This document shows, piece after piece, positions 7,607 to 15,749 of a stretch of DNA of 64,000 bases (position 1 is the stretch's first letter; the number at the start of each line of letters is the position of its first letter). Below the pieces are notes generated by a model. That model worked only from the letters and a program-made list of their open reading frames with translations, ran no database searches and was not told the DNA's origin. The stretch is taken from positions 310,001-374,000 of the forward strand of contig CBDDCY010000012.1 of NCBI GenBank assembly GCA_965226435.1, written 5' to 3'. Source of the DNA: UBA6623 sp965226435. Its GTDB lineage: Bacteria; Acidobacteriota; Terriglobia; Bryobacterales; UBA6623. The position numbers and the translations under genes were made by a program.

Positions 7607-8909
7607 CGCAATCTCACATTCCTTCAGCTCCCTAGGCCAGAGTTTGGTCCCGCCGGATTCCCCAGCATCCACTACGTTCTCGTTCCGGGTCGTGCAGGAC
7701 ATCTATCCGAACGCGTCCGCCCTTCCTGATGGGAGGATCTACCTCACAACCGGCATGCTCGCGCATGTCGAGAACGAGGCCCAGTTGGCCATGGTGCTGG
7801 GCCATGAGATCGGCCACGTGATTGAGGAGCACGCCCTGGAATCGCTGCGAAGGCGGCGCTCGGGGCAGCGCCGCAACAAGATAATCGGCGCCGCCGCCGG
7901 CGCGGCGCTCGGTGGTCTCTTCGGCGGGAAGAAGGGCGGCAAGACCGCCGCGGTGTCGGGTGCCGCGGGAGGGGCCGCCGTCGGCGCTCTTGCTGCGACC
8001 GTGATCAATTCCGTGATCCGCTCAAGATATAGCAAGGAGCATGAGAAGGAGGCCGACCGGATCGGCACCGAGCTCGCCCTGGCACGGGGATTCGACCCCG
8101 AGGAGGCGGTCCGGTTCTGGGAACGGCAGCACGAGCGGTTCGGGAAGAGAAGCCTCAGCCCGAAGATCGCAAACTCGCTCTTCGGCTCCCATCCGCGGGA
8201 CCGCGTCCGGGCCGAGAACCTCAGGGCGCTGCTCGCTGCGGACCTGAAGTCCGCGATCGACGACAAGCGGACTGGTGGTGGACTGGTTACGGGCACCCCG
8301 CGCTTCGGCAACGTCATCTCGGGTTTGATGCGCGACACCGGCACCCTCATGGCAGAGCGCAGCGACCGCCACGACCTGGCGATCGGACTGCTGGAGAAGG
8401 CGCGCCAGCACAGGCCGAACGACCCGCGGCTGCTGTGGGCACTGGGACGGACCTACCGTATGGTCGCCCGAACTGACGAGAAGCTGACGGAAGGCAACAG
8501 CCTGCTGGCGACGGCGTCTGAGCAGGACAAGCGGGGCATCTACCCGGCCATCCACCGGGACATCGCCTACGCCATGGCGAGTCAGTCGGAGGACTACGCG
8601 GCAGCGACCGAGCATCTCAGGAAGTACGTTGATGGGCATATCGCCGTGCACGGCGGGCTGCCTTTGGACATCGACGATGTGTACGACAAGATGGTCCTGT
8701 TCGGCGACAACGAGTGGATGCCGGCAAGCGCCCAGAAGGCAGGCTCCGCGCAGACGATACAGGTGTCCAGCGAAGTCGCCTACCATCCCACCGTCTGGGA
8801 CTCGCCGGCCGATCTAGCGGCCTATGACGCGGCCCTACAGTCGTCAACCCAGCAAATCGAGAACTCCTTCGGGGTCGTAGTGGCGGATGAACAGGCAGAA
8901 CAAAAATAG
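7572..8909 (+). CDS. M48-family metalloprotease, N-terminus probably lost
   Basis: A zinc metallopeptidase of the M48 (Ste24/HtpX/BepA-like) family. The HEIGH motif is encoded at about 7803-7817, and the third ligand is in the later HEKEADRIG segment. A glycine/alanine-rich stretch (about residues 100-140) lies between the two, and the C-terminal half is helical and TPR-like (HLRKYVDGHIAVHGG). Relatives are exported with a signal peptide. Here the frame starts inside a Tn3-type remnant and no signal peptide is visible, so the 5' end was probably removed by that element. The catalytic core is intact, but export and expression are doubtful. Confidence 0.8.
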   Translation: MWVGLAATRTILAISHSFSSLGQSLVPPDSPASTTFSFRVVQDIYPNASALPDGRIYLTTGMLAHVENEAQLAMVLGHEIGHVIEEHALESLRRRRSGQRRNKIIGAAAGAALGGLFGGKKGGKTAAVSGAAGGAAVGALAATVINSVIRSRYSKEHEKEADRIGTELALARGFDPEEAVRFWERQHERFGKRSLSPKIANSLFGSHPRDRVRAENLRALLAADLKSAIDDKRTGGGLVTGTPRFGNVISGLMRDTGTLMAERSDRHDLAIGLLEKARQHRPNDPRLLWALGRTYRMVARTDEKLTEGNSLLATASEQDKRGIYPAIHRDIAYAMASQSEDYAAATEHLRKYVDGHIAVHGGLPLDIDDVYDKMVLFGDNEWMPASAQKAGSAQTIQVSSEVAYHPTVWDSPADLAAYDAALQSSTQQIENSFGVVVADEQAEQK

Positions 8910-8962
8910 AAGCACCATTAACCTCTAGCAGATGAGACGAGCAGTAGGAGCGCTACCAGCGG

Positions 8963-9229
8963 GTCCCGGCGTCCGCCGGCCCAGATCAGCGAGTGCGCAC
9001 GTCTAATCCGCGCCTCGAGTTCGATTGCCGGCACGGGTTTGATGTCCGTGTCACCCCCCGCGACAACTAGGGTGTACTGCGGCGCGTCTCCGTACTGCTT
9101 GGGCAAAGCCTCGCGCGCCCCGATCTGGTTCTTGACGCGTTCGCCGGGTGGATATCCAGCGATGTCCAAGATGACGCTCTTGCGTCCCTCGTCGACGAGT
9201 GCAAGTTGCACAAACGAGCGGTTTCGCAA
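8963..9229 (-). pseudogene. Fragment of an unidentified protein, truncated at the duplication border
   Basis: A reverse frame with protein-like composition, MRNRSFVQLALVDEGRKSVI then LDIAGYPPGERVKNQIGARE and YTLVVAGGDTDIKPVPAIEL. The frame continues through the left border of the duplicated block and acquires different tails in the two copies, so its 3' end is lost in both. An open stretch precedes the ATG for about 20 codons. I do not recognise the family, and it may be a shadow frame. Confidence 0.3.
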
Positions 9230-9421
9230 CGACCCGACAGCGAACTGGTTTTCAAGGGCTTGGGGGTTGCGAAACGGTATTGCAGGAGAGATTCAATTGG
9301 CGATAGTTTTTTGCAACGCCGTCCGCGAGGCGGTCATCCAGGCGCTCCGCCGGGAAGGGACGCCGCACCACCACAACCCCGCCCCGGATGGAAAGCACAA
9401 CTGAGCTAATCTCTAAAGGCC

Positions 9422-9718
9422 ATGAAGAACCAAGGACGTTATCGCCACTTGCGCGTGGACTGGGTGGGCGAGTCCTCCAGCGAGTCGATTACGCTGTGCG
9501 GCGTCGAGGGTGAAGACATCGGGACTGGACAGACACTGTGCCCCGACTGCGCCCAGGTCGCCGATGCTCTTCACGTTTGTGGGTTGGGACCGGAGAGCCT
9601 GAGAGAGTTATTTGACACGCTCCGGGTGATCGGCCCTTCCGAGGTGAAAGCGAAGATGGAGGCGCTTCGAATTCTGGGGGTGCGGATGGATATGCAGGAG
9701 CGGTCGCAACTCAACTAA
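9422..9718 (+). CDS. 98-residue protein with zinc-ribbon-like cysteines, unknown function
   Basis: A short intact frame with a weak ribosome-binding site (AAAGG) ahead of the ATG. The central part has the pattern LCG...LCPDCAQ, suggesting two cysteine pairs that could bind zinc. The C-terminal helix-rich part (LRELFDTLRVIGPSEVKAKM) resembles no family I can name. It lies 60 bp upstream of the CRISPR mini-array on the same strand and is identical in the second copy of the block. Gene status is likely because the frame is preserved in both copies, but function is open. Confidence 0.5.
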   Translation: MKNQGRYRHLRVDWVGESSSESITLCGVEGEDIGTGQTLCPDCAQVADALHVCGLGPESLRELFDTLRVIGPSEVKAKMEALRILGVRMDMQERSQLN

Positions 9719-9777
9719 CAGAGTGTCTCCACGGGCGTCTGCGCAAGCCCGCCTGGGGCTTCCTCTACCGGCCCTTC

Positions 9778-9928
9778 CCCTCCCCCGCACACGCGGGGAC
9801 AGACCCTGCTCGTCTGTTAGCATCCGCGGCGTGTCCCAGGTTCCCCCGCACACGCGGGGATAGACCCTTGCCGTGAAACGACACCGACAGCTCGGTCCAG
9901 GTTCCCCCGCACACGCGGGGATAGACCC
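9778..9928 (+). CRISPR. Orphan type I-E-like CRISPR mini-array (3 repeats, 2 spacers), copy A
   Basis: Three 29-bp repeats (9778-9806, 9839-9867, 9900-9928) are separated by two 32-bp spacers (9807-9838, 9868-9899). The core CCCCCGCACACGCGGGGA forms the hairpin typical of type I-E repeats, as do the 29/32 spacing and the ACCC 3' end. Repeats 2 and 3 are identical; repeat 1 is degenerate at its first bases and has C for T late in the repeat. No cas gene is present in the window. The spacers match nothing else I can see here. Confidence 0.9.
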
Positions 9929-10149
9929 GGGAGGGTGCGTGTGCTTACACGCCCCTCCGATCGGTCGCTCCCGGTGAAATCTTCCCGCCGGAAAGGCGAG
10001 CGAGGACCTGGAACGGACGATGGTGCGCGACGCCGTCGGCCGCCATCCGAACGTGGCTGGCGCGCGTCGTGAGGCGTCCCCGGCCGAACGGGTTCAGGCC
10101 GCGCGCCCCCTTTTCGATCGGCTTCTGACCACGTCTTTGTCCCGGAAGC

Positions 10150-11082
10150 ATGGGACAATGCGCAATGCGCGTTCAGGCCGTCGCGGCACTCCTGCAGAAA
10201 AGCGAATCCTCGACTGCGGACACCGTGGCGGCTGTCCGCGCCCTCCACCAGCGCGAACCCGTGCGGATCTTCGAGGACCCGTACGCCTGCCAGCTGTGCG
10301 GATGGTTCTGGCGCCTGGTCTTGCGGATTCGCCCGTTGGAATGGGGGCTCAGGGTCATGACGAAGCCCATGGCGCCCACCGCCATGTGCGTGGTGATGCG
10401 GGCGCGATATGCTGAGCAGGCCTTGGAGCAGGCGGTCGATGACGGCATCACGCAGTACGTCATCATCGGAGCCGGGATGGATTCGTTCGCCTTCCGCAGA
10501 CCCGACTTGATGGAGCGGATCGATGTCTTCGAGATCGACCATCCCGTGACGCAACGCAAGAAGCTGGAGCGTATTGGCCAGGCGGGACTGACGATCCCGT
10601 CCCGGATGCATGTCGTGCCTGCCGATCTCGAGAAGGTCTCGGCCCTGGATGCACTCGCCGGCTCGGGCTTCGAGGTATCTCGGCCGACGTTCCTGACCCT
10701 GCTGGGAGTCGCCTACTATCTCACGGCCGATTCCTTGGCCGAGACGGCTCGTTCCGTATCGCGGCGGCTGCCGGAGGGAACGTGCCTGGTGATCGACTAC
10801 CTGCTGAATACGGAGGCGGCCCGACCCGAAGACCTCCCGATGCGTGAGAAGATGATGTCGTTCGTCGAGCGACTGGGGGAGCCAATGGTCAGCGCATACT
10901 CGCGTACGGGCATGCAGGCCTTGATGGCCGCCCAGGGCTTCGAGACCGTCGAAAACTTCCCTCTCCCCGAGCTGGGGCCGCGCTATCGGGAGGAACTCGG
11001 CGACTTGCCGTTGGACATCCCCAGCCTCTTCGCGTTGGGGGTCTTCAAGGTAGCCGCCCGGAACGGCGGAACCATCGGCTAG
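10150..11082 (+). CDS. SAM-dependent methyltransferase, leucine-carboxyl-methyltransferase-like (TIGR00027 type)
   Basis: A 310-residue class I methyltransferase of the PPM1/TcmP-like group. The SAM-binding glycine motif is IIGAGMDSFAFR (about residues 98-109), followed by the acidic strand VFEIDHPVTQRKK that contacts the ribose, and VPADLEKVSALDAL as a later motif. FEDPYACQLCG near the N-terminus is the characteristic start of this family, whose members methylate carboxyl or hydroxyl groups of small molecules or proteins. The ATG at 10150 is used; MRVQ at 10165 is an alternative. The gene is intact and duplicated at 34218-35150. No biosynthetic partner genes are nearby. Confidence 0.82.
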   Translation: MGQCAMRVQAVAALLQKSESSTADTVAAVRALHQREPVRIFEDPYACQLCGWFWRLVLRIRPLEWGLRVMTKPMAPTAMCVVMRARYAEQALEQAVDDGITQYVIIGAGMDSFAFRRPDLMERIDVFEIDHPVTQRKKLERIGQAGLTIPSRMHVVPADLEKVSALDALAGSGFEVSRPTFLTLLGVAYYLTADSLAETARSVSRRLPEGTCLVIDYLLNTEAARPEDLPMREKMMSFVERLGEPMVSAYSRTGMQALMAAQGFETVENFPLPELGPRYREELGDLPLDIPSLFALGVFKVAARNGGTIG

Positions 11083-11562
11083 GCGGCCTCATCCGTGCCA
11101 TCGCCCGCCACCAACTCCGACCAGTGGCCCCCGGTGGCAACGCACGCCCGCCAACCGATCCCGGAGCGCTCGGGCGTTGGTGGCACCGTTGATCACACCC
11201 GACTGCCAGCCGTCAGTGGCCGGCGAGGAACACCGGCTGGAGAGAGGAGGATGGTCACGGCGATGCGGAGTCACCGGCGCAGAGGGATCACCGCCGCGAA
11301 CTCGGACCGGCAGCGTCGCGCTGGTCTCGCTCGCCGAGGCGCGCGCCAACCAAGACGGCCCGCGACCGATGCGACGGAACAAGTGTTCCATAGTCCCGAG
11401 GACCTGTATCAGGAGAAGGAAGAAGTCCTGAAGGAGGGATATAGAAGTGCTCTCGCTTACTACGAAGAGCACCTATCCAAATCTTCTTAGAGCGCACAAT
11501 CGTGGAATTGTGTCCCTGATCCTCTGCATCGAGCTGCTAGATGCCATCGTCGCTCTAGGACT
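11083..11562. other. Mostly non-coding stretch in copy A of the duplicated block
   Basis: No convincing gene. A short protein-like tail (VFHSPEDLYQEKEEVL, then YRSALAYYEEHLSKSS) ends with a TAG near 11490 on the plus strand and may be the end of a decayed gene. The same sequence is at 35151-35630. Confidence 0.4.
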
Positions 11563-11775
11563 GCGGGTATGGGGGTTTGAGATCTCGGCGGTGAAGAACT
11601 CGAGGAGGCGCCGCTCGGCGGAGGGGCCGGCCTCCCGGACGGTCCCGGGAAGGCTCTCGATGCGCCAGCCTCCGGGGATCAGGAGCGGCGCAGGGGCCCG
11701 GGCCACCGTCAGCGGGGGCGAAGGTGAGACTGCCGGCAGCTCTAAACTGTGCTCGTTTCGACCTGGATCAGGCAT
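11563..11775 (-). pseudogene. N-terminal remnant of a tyrosine recombinase, copy A
   Basis: A frame starting MPDPGRNEHS leads into RRLLEFFTAEISNPHTR. This matches the start of the intact recombinase at 1994-2959 (ADEFFSAKISNPHTRRAY) and then loses similarity. Only the first part of the core-binding domain remains; all catalytic residues are gone. It suggests that the duplicated block once lay beside a related recombinase gene. Confidence 0.6.
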
Positions 11776-12254
11776 GGCTGCAGCCTCCTGGAAACAGAGT
11801 AACTCTAACTGTCCTTCGCCCACCCCCGCCCGCCCGGCCTTTTCGCACCTCTGCTCCCGTCAACAAAACCACCACCCAGGCGGCCTGCCCCGGACCGGCG
11901 TTCGCTGGATCGATCTCCGCAGGCCTGACTCCGGGGAGGGGGAAGCGGCGGGCTCGTGCTGGAATGGGTCTTCAGGGAGGGGTGGAAAATTTAAGGGCTG
12001 ATCGGGTGAAAAAACAGGCCCACATTTGCCCTGCGCTGCGTTTTCTTGGGGGCCAGCGACCCGTAGGATCTGAGATTTCTCTCGCCGGTGGTCCTCACCC
12101 GGTCTGTTCGACAGGGTCCCCTTTTGCCGGACGGCCCAAGGACCTCGACGAGATCCTGGCGGGTTCCTTCCCGTAGTCTCCGGGACCATTCGGGTCGCTT
12201 CTCGACAGCGGGGATCCCCCCTCCCGGCCTCGCCTGCCACTTCTTTGTTTCGAA
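11776..12254. other. Non-coding stretch of copy A
   Basis: Open frames exist on both strands but have arginine/proline-rich, low-complexity translations and no family resemblance. I see nothing else apart from the palindrome at its end. The same sequence is at 35844-36322. Confidence 0.4.
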
Positions 12255-12272
12255 CCTACCAATCCTGGTAGG
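12255..12272. promoter_or_regulatory. LuxR-box-like palindrome, copy A
   Basis: CCTACCAATCCTGGTAGG is an 18-bp dyad with arms CCTACCA and TGGTAGG. It sits in the context CGAA-dyad-GATTCGGGG. The same site is at 36323-36340, and a variant (CTACCAATCTGGGTAG) lies at 37910-37925 downstream of a LuxR-type gene. The link to that regulator is inferred. Confidence 0.45.
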
Positions 12273-12286
12273 GATTCGGGGGGGGA

Positions 12287-12517
12287 TTATATCGAATAGT
12301 GACGCACTCTGAAGCAGCGTCGTTTCCGTGGCCGGTCGATCCTGCGCAACTTGACCGGCTGTAACAGTTCCCTTGCCAGAGTCTTCATGCGTTCGTTCAC
12401 GGTCTTGCCCGGTACGTCGAGAGGCTCTAATTCCTCTTCCAACTCGGATTTGGTCGGCTGGTAGTCGGATCGAACGATCTCTACTGTTTTGGGTTTTTTG
12501 GTCTTTCCATTAATCAT
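12287..12517 (-). CDS. 76-residue charged protein encoded last in the IS1595 transposon
   Basis: A small protein starting MINGKTKKPKTVEIVRSDYQ, with an acidic middle (KSELEEELEPLDV) and an Arg/Lys-rich tail running to the element end. The ATG overlaps the stop of the methyltransferase-HNH gene (ATGA), so it is translationally coupled. No family is recognised. Conservation in both copies and tight coupling argue that it is real. A DNA-binding, inhibitory or transposition-accessory role is possible but unproven. Confidence 0.6.
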   Translation of the reverse strand: MINGKTKKPKTVEIVRSDYQPTKSELEEELEPLDVPGKTVNERMKTLARELLQPVKLRRIDRPRKRRCFRVRHYSI

Positions 12518-13731
12518 CGAAACTTCCTCTCAAGCTGTTCCAGCACGCGAAACTGATCCTCGCGCTTGGCACTACGAACCGTAGCCATGACTCGCGTATA
12601 TGTCGGCGGTTGCGCGGTGAAGTCCTTTGCACCAGCGTTGCACTCGTGGCAGAGGACGCGCAGGTTGGAGTCGGCGGTTGCTCCGCCATGCGTACGGGCT
12701 TCGTGATGGTCGATGACAAGCCGAACGGTGCGACCGTCCGACATCTTGTCTTCGACGCCCGCGCCGCACGCTTGGCACGTATAACCGTTGCGCTGAAGGA
12801 TGCGGGCACGTTGCGCCTGCGATATGTCATGGAACACGTATGTACCGGGTGCTGGTGGATCGCCAGTCAAACGGTATTGCCCAGGTTTCAGGTCGGCGTC
12901 ATCGTTATTCGTCTCAATCGGCCAACCCTCATCGCGCCGCAATTCACGAACACGGCGTGCCCACTCCGTTCGGTCATTACCGATCACCGCCTGCAACTGC
13001 GCGGATGTGAGAACCAGCCCCTTATTCGCAAGGAAAAAAGCCTTGAGTATCGACTTTATGCTTTCGCGTTTTGGCACGTTTTCGATCTCCCGTTTGAGTT
13101 GATCTCCGATCCAGTGCGTGTAGACAGGCGGAATCGCCTCATTGATCTCCTTTTTCGTCATCCATGGAATGCCCATCGCGTCTCGTGCGGAAGCGACAGA
13201 GCAGTTTCCACCGCCGTTGACACTGACATAATCCTTCCATTCGTCTGTCCTGCCGTAGTGCGCCTTGCGCTTGTCCAACGTATGACAGATCGGATGCGGA
13301 CGGTGCGGCGGCGTGATGATGCGAAAGTTTGACTCGAACAGACGATGCCGAAGCACGCGCAGTTCATGGAACATCGTTCCGCAGAGAACAACGTAGTCCC
13401 GTAACGGTGCCCCATCAACGTTTTCGATTACATAGGGCTTGCCGGTTGCCTTCAGAATGTCCCGTACCGGCTCAATCAGTTGCGGCCATTCATCGGCGTT
13501 GCCGTTGCGGGCCGCGAGATCGGAATAGGCTTGGCATGGCGGTGATGCATGAACCGCATCAAACTGATCGAATACCAGAGACGGCAGTGCTAGCGCATCC
13601 GCAACCATCATCGGATATGGATAGTTCGGCTGTTCGACCACATCGACGCCGAACACGTCAAACCCGGCCTCGACGTAACCTGCGGCCGCGCCTCCCGCAC
13701 AACAGAACAGATCGAGCAGTAGCGGTTTCAC
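12514..13731 (-). CDS. Cytosine-C5 DNA methyltransferase fused to an HNH endonuclease
   Basis: A 405-residue two-domain protein. Residues 1-210 are a compact C5 methyltransferase of phage type: motif I DLFCCAGGAAAGY (7-19), motif IV SPPCQAYS (63-70, catalytic Cys66), motif VI ENV (103-105), RHRLFE (128-133) and a late motif IPPVYTHWIG (200-209). Residues about 225-405 add a helical linker and an HNH nuclease module with zinc knuckles C319/C322 and C361/C364 and the core DHHEARTHGG (341-350) then NLRVL. It starts at a GTG overlapping the transposase stop. Methylation and cutting in one chain recall a single-polypeptide restriction-modification system, but specificity and activity are unknown. 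Confidence 0.85.
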   Translation of the reverse strand: MKPLLLDLFCCAGGAAAGYVEAGFDVFGVDVVEQPNYPYPMMVADALALPSLVFDQFDAVHASPPCQAYSDLAARNGNADEWPQLIEPVRDILKATGKPYVIENVDGAPLRDYVVLCGTMFHELRVLRHRLFESNFRIITPPHRPHPICHTLDKRKAHYGRTDEWKDYVSVNGGGNCSVASARDAMGIPWMTKKEINEAIPPVYTHWIGDQLKREIENVPKRESIKSILKAFFLANKGLVLTSAQLQAVIGNDRTEWARRVRELRRDEGWPIETNNDDADLKPGQYRLTGDPPAPGTYVFHDISQAQRARILQRNGYTCQACGAGVEDKMSDGRTVRLVIDHHEARTHGGATADSNLRVLCHECNAGAKDFTAQPPTYTRVMATVRSAKREDQFRVLEQLERKFR

Positions 13732-14684
13732 CTCACCAAGTCCTTGTAACGAAGTTGAGCACCGTCCATGCTCAAAACAACGAAACGCATTTGATCGAGA
13801 GTGCCCATGCTGCGGATGTTGTGGCGTCCCGCAAACTCACTCACGTAGCGGTGAAGGTGTTTGGCTGACAGCTTGTGGAACGTTCCCTTGTGAGCGCGTT
13901 TCAGCATGGACCAGAAGGATTCAATGCCGTTCGTGTGGGCCTGCCCGCGAACGTATTCACCAACCGAGTGCTTGACCGATTTGTGTGACTTGGCAACGCC
14001 AGTGTAGGCACTTGCTTCATCCGTGTAGACAGTGGCTTCAGGGTCGGTATTGGCGCGAACGAAACCTTGAAGGGTTTCTGCATTTGTACGCTCGACCACT
14101 GTAGCCCGGACCTCGTTCGTGTCCCGATCCTTGACACCTACAACAGCGGCTTTCCCAACCGATCCACGACTGGCCTTCAACTTCTTGGACTCGTGCTTGT
14201 TCTTTTCCAGTCCGCCGATGTAGACCTCATCCGCCTCAACAGGACCATTGAACAACTTATGGTCAGAAATGGTCCACACCTTTCGGATTCTGTGAACAAG
14301 ATGCCATGCCGATTTCTGGGTGATTCCCAACTCCCGGTGCATTTTCATGGATGCCACGCTCTTCAGGTTGGTAACGACAAGGTACATGGCATAGAGCCAA
14401 TCCTGATAGCCGAGGTTCGATGCTTCCATGAACGTCCCGGTCTTGACGCTGAACGGTTTCCCGCAGGTTCCGCGCTTCTTGCTCTTGCGGCAACGGAACG
14501 GCATGGTCTTGTGAGCCGTTCCAGTCTGTACGTTGTCCGATCCACAACGCGGACAGGTAATGCCGTCAAACCAACGGTACTCAATGAACCACTGTTCGGC
14601 GGATGCATCGTCGGGAAACATGCGGTAGAAATCCTTGGTCGAAAGTCCCTGTCGGAAGTGCTTGCCCGGTGCCTTGTTAGCCAT
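13728..14684 (-). CDS. IS1595-family (ISXO2-like) transposase, copy A
   Basis: A 318-residue DDE transposase. An N-terminal zinc ribbon (C44, C47, C65, C74 in ITCPRCGSD and FRCRKSKKRGTCG) precedes the catalytic core. The core shows VEADEVYIGG (Asp152), VYTDEASAY (Asp222) and TNGIESFWSM (Glu255), the ISXO2 pattern. It would cut and join the element ends that start GGGGATTATAT. The protein is intact and identical to the copy at 49285-50241. Its stop overlaps the start of the methyltransferase-HNH gene, so the passenger is co-expressed with it. Confidence 0.93.
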   Translation of the reverse strand: MANKAPGKHFRQGLSTKDFYRMFPDDASAEQWFIEYRWFDGITCPRCGSDNVQTGTAHKTMPFRCRKSKKRGTCGKPFSVKTGTFMEASNLGYQDWLYAMYLVVTNLKSVASMKMHRELGITQKSAWHLVHRIRKVWTISDHKLFNGPVEADEVYIGGLEKNKHESKKLKASRGSVGKAAVVGVKDRDTNEVRATVVERTNAETLQGFVRANTDPEATVYTDEASAYTGVAKSHKSVKHSVGEYVRGQAHTNGIESFWSMLKRAHKGTFHKLSAKHLHRYVSEFAGRHNIRSMGTLDQMRFVVLSMDGAQLRYKDLVR

Positions 14685-14769
14685 TGCGTATCTCCTACTT
14701 ACAAGACAAATTTACAGGATAGTGACGTAGTTCGTCAAGTGTTTTTCGTCACTATCGTATATAATCCCC

Positions 14770-15498
14770 GCCGAGACCGCCAGCCGTGTCGGAAAAACCG
14801 CGGGGCGGCCGGCCCGCACCCGCGAGGTCAAACTCGGCTGCGTCTTCACCCAAACCACCACCGACGAACAAGGCCGGCCGCGGCGCGACGAGAACTCGAC
14901 CAATTACAGCGCGGCGATCGAGGGAGCCGAGGCGTTCGGCTTGCGGCTGTATACGGAAGCTTGGCGGCGGGGCTGGAGCCGTGCTCGCAAGAAAGTCATT
15001 CTCGGCGACGGCGCGCCCTGGATCTGGAACCTGGCGCATCAGCACTTCCCCGGCACCGTCGAGATCGTCGACCTTTACCATGCGCGGCAGCATCTGTGGG
15101 AGTTGTCGGCGAAACTGTTCCCGAGCGATGAGCGCCGGCGGAAACGTTGGGCCGCGCGGTTGTTGCACAAGCTCGAACAAGGCAAGATCAAGGCGTTGGT
15201 GAAAGTCTTACGCGGGTTCTCCACGCCGAACCAGGAGTCGGCCCATTTGCTCGCCAACGAGGCGGACTACTTCGAGCGCAACGCCGAGCGGATGCGGTAT
15301 CCCGAGTTTCGCCGCCAGGGATTGTTTGTCGGCTCGGGAGTGGTCGAGGCGGGCTGCAAGAAGGTGATCGGCGCGCGGTTAAAGCGCTCGGGCATGTTCT
15401 GGACGGTGCGCGGCGCCAACGCCATCATCGCGTTGCGCTGCTGTCGGCTGAGCGGAAGGTTCGAGGATTACTGGGAGGCCCGTGCCCGCGCCGCTTGA
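14770..15498 (+). pseudogene. ISKra4-family transposase, 5'-truncated
   Basis: The frame is open from the border of the IS1595 element. It encodes TREVKLGCVFTQTTTD, then LGDGAPWIWNLAHQHFPG, VDLYHARQHLWELSAKLF and SGVVEAGCKKVIGARLKRSG, ending GRFEDYWEARARAA. This is the C-terminal catalytic part of ISKra4-type transposases. The N-terminal third is missing, cut off where the IS1595 transposon begins, and no start codon or terminal repeat remains on that side. The 3' end looks complete. Confidence 0.85.
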
Positions 15499-15635
15499 TT
15501 TCCCACATTTATGTCGCACACCCACACGCCTCGTCGCGGCACATGCCCGGTCGCGGCTGACGGAGCTTGAACAACGTGAAACAACCGCCCCCAAGACAAG
15601 AAGTAACCTCGCGGACAATACGGACAATGTGATGG

Positions 15636-15665
15636 TTGACTGCGGACTTCCCATTGTGGTACAAT
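15636..15665 (+). promoter_or_regulatory. Putative sigma70 promoter of the TonB-receptor gene
   Basis: TTGACT (15636-15641) and TACAAT (15660-15665) are separated by 18 bp, close to the vegetative consensus. They lie about 85 bp ahead of the receptor start, leaving an untranslated leader. It is the best-looking promoter I found in the window. Confidence 0.5.
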
Positions 15666-15749
15666 GGATGCCGTTAGCGTTTCCTGTTGGTTGAGGTGAA
15701 CCTAACGAAATATTCGATCTGAACCCTGTCGAGAGCAAGGAGGATTTCC

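Larger units (their letters stand above)
8963..12282. repeat. 3.3-kb duplicated block, copy A
   Basis: This block is almost base-for-base identical to 33031-36350 (constant offset 24,068). I saw only two substitutions, near 9346 and 9362. It contains a reverse-strand fragment, a 98-residue protein, a CRISPR mini-array, a methyltransferase, a truncated integrase and a palindrome. The right boundary of copy A coincides with the end of an IS1595-family transposon. The left boundaries of both copies fall in unrelated sequence. Confidence 0.95.
12282..14769 (-). mobile_element. IS1595-family (ISXO2-like) transposon with methyltransferase-HNH passenger, copy A
   Basis: A 2,488-bp element bounded by imperfect inverted repeats starting GGGGATTATAT and continuing into ATAGTGACG. 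It carries three overlapping reverse-strand genes: transposase, methyltransferase-HNH fusion and a 76-residue protein. An element of identical length and sequence, as far as I compared, lies inverted at 49200-51687. The 8-bp flanks ATTCGGGG and GCCGAGAC are not a duplication, so the surroundings were rearranged after insertion. It truncates an ISKra4-type transposase on its right. Confidence 0.9.

Noticed and set aside
9817..10611. A 264-codon reverse frame across the CRISPR array and methyltransferase (and its copy at 33885-34679)
   Set aside because: Its end translates the CRISPR repeats (the familiar SIPACAGEP artefact) and its body is antisense to the methyltransferase gene.
11860..12240. 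Open frames on both strands in the duplicated block (and 35928-36308)
   Set aside because: Low-complexity Arg/Pro/Gly translations without motifs, RBS or family resemblance.
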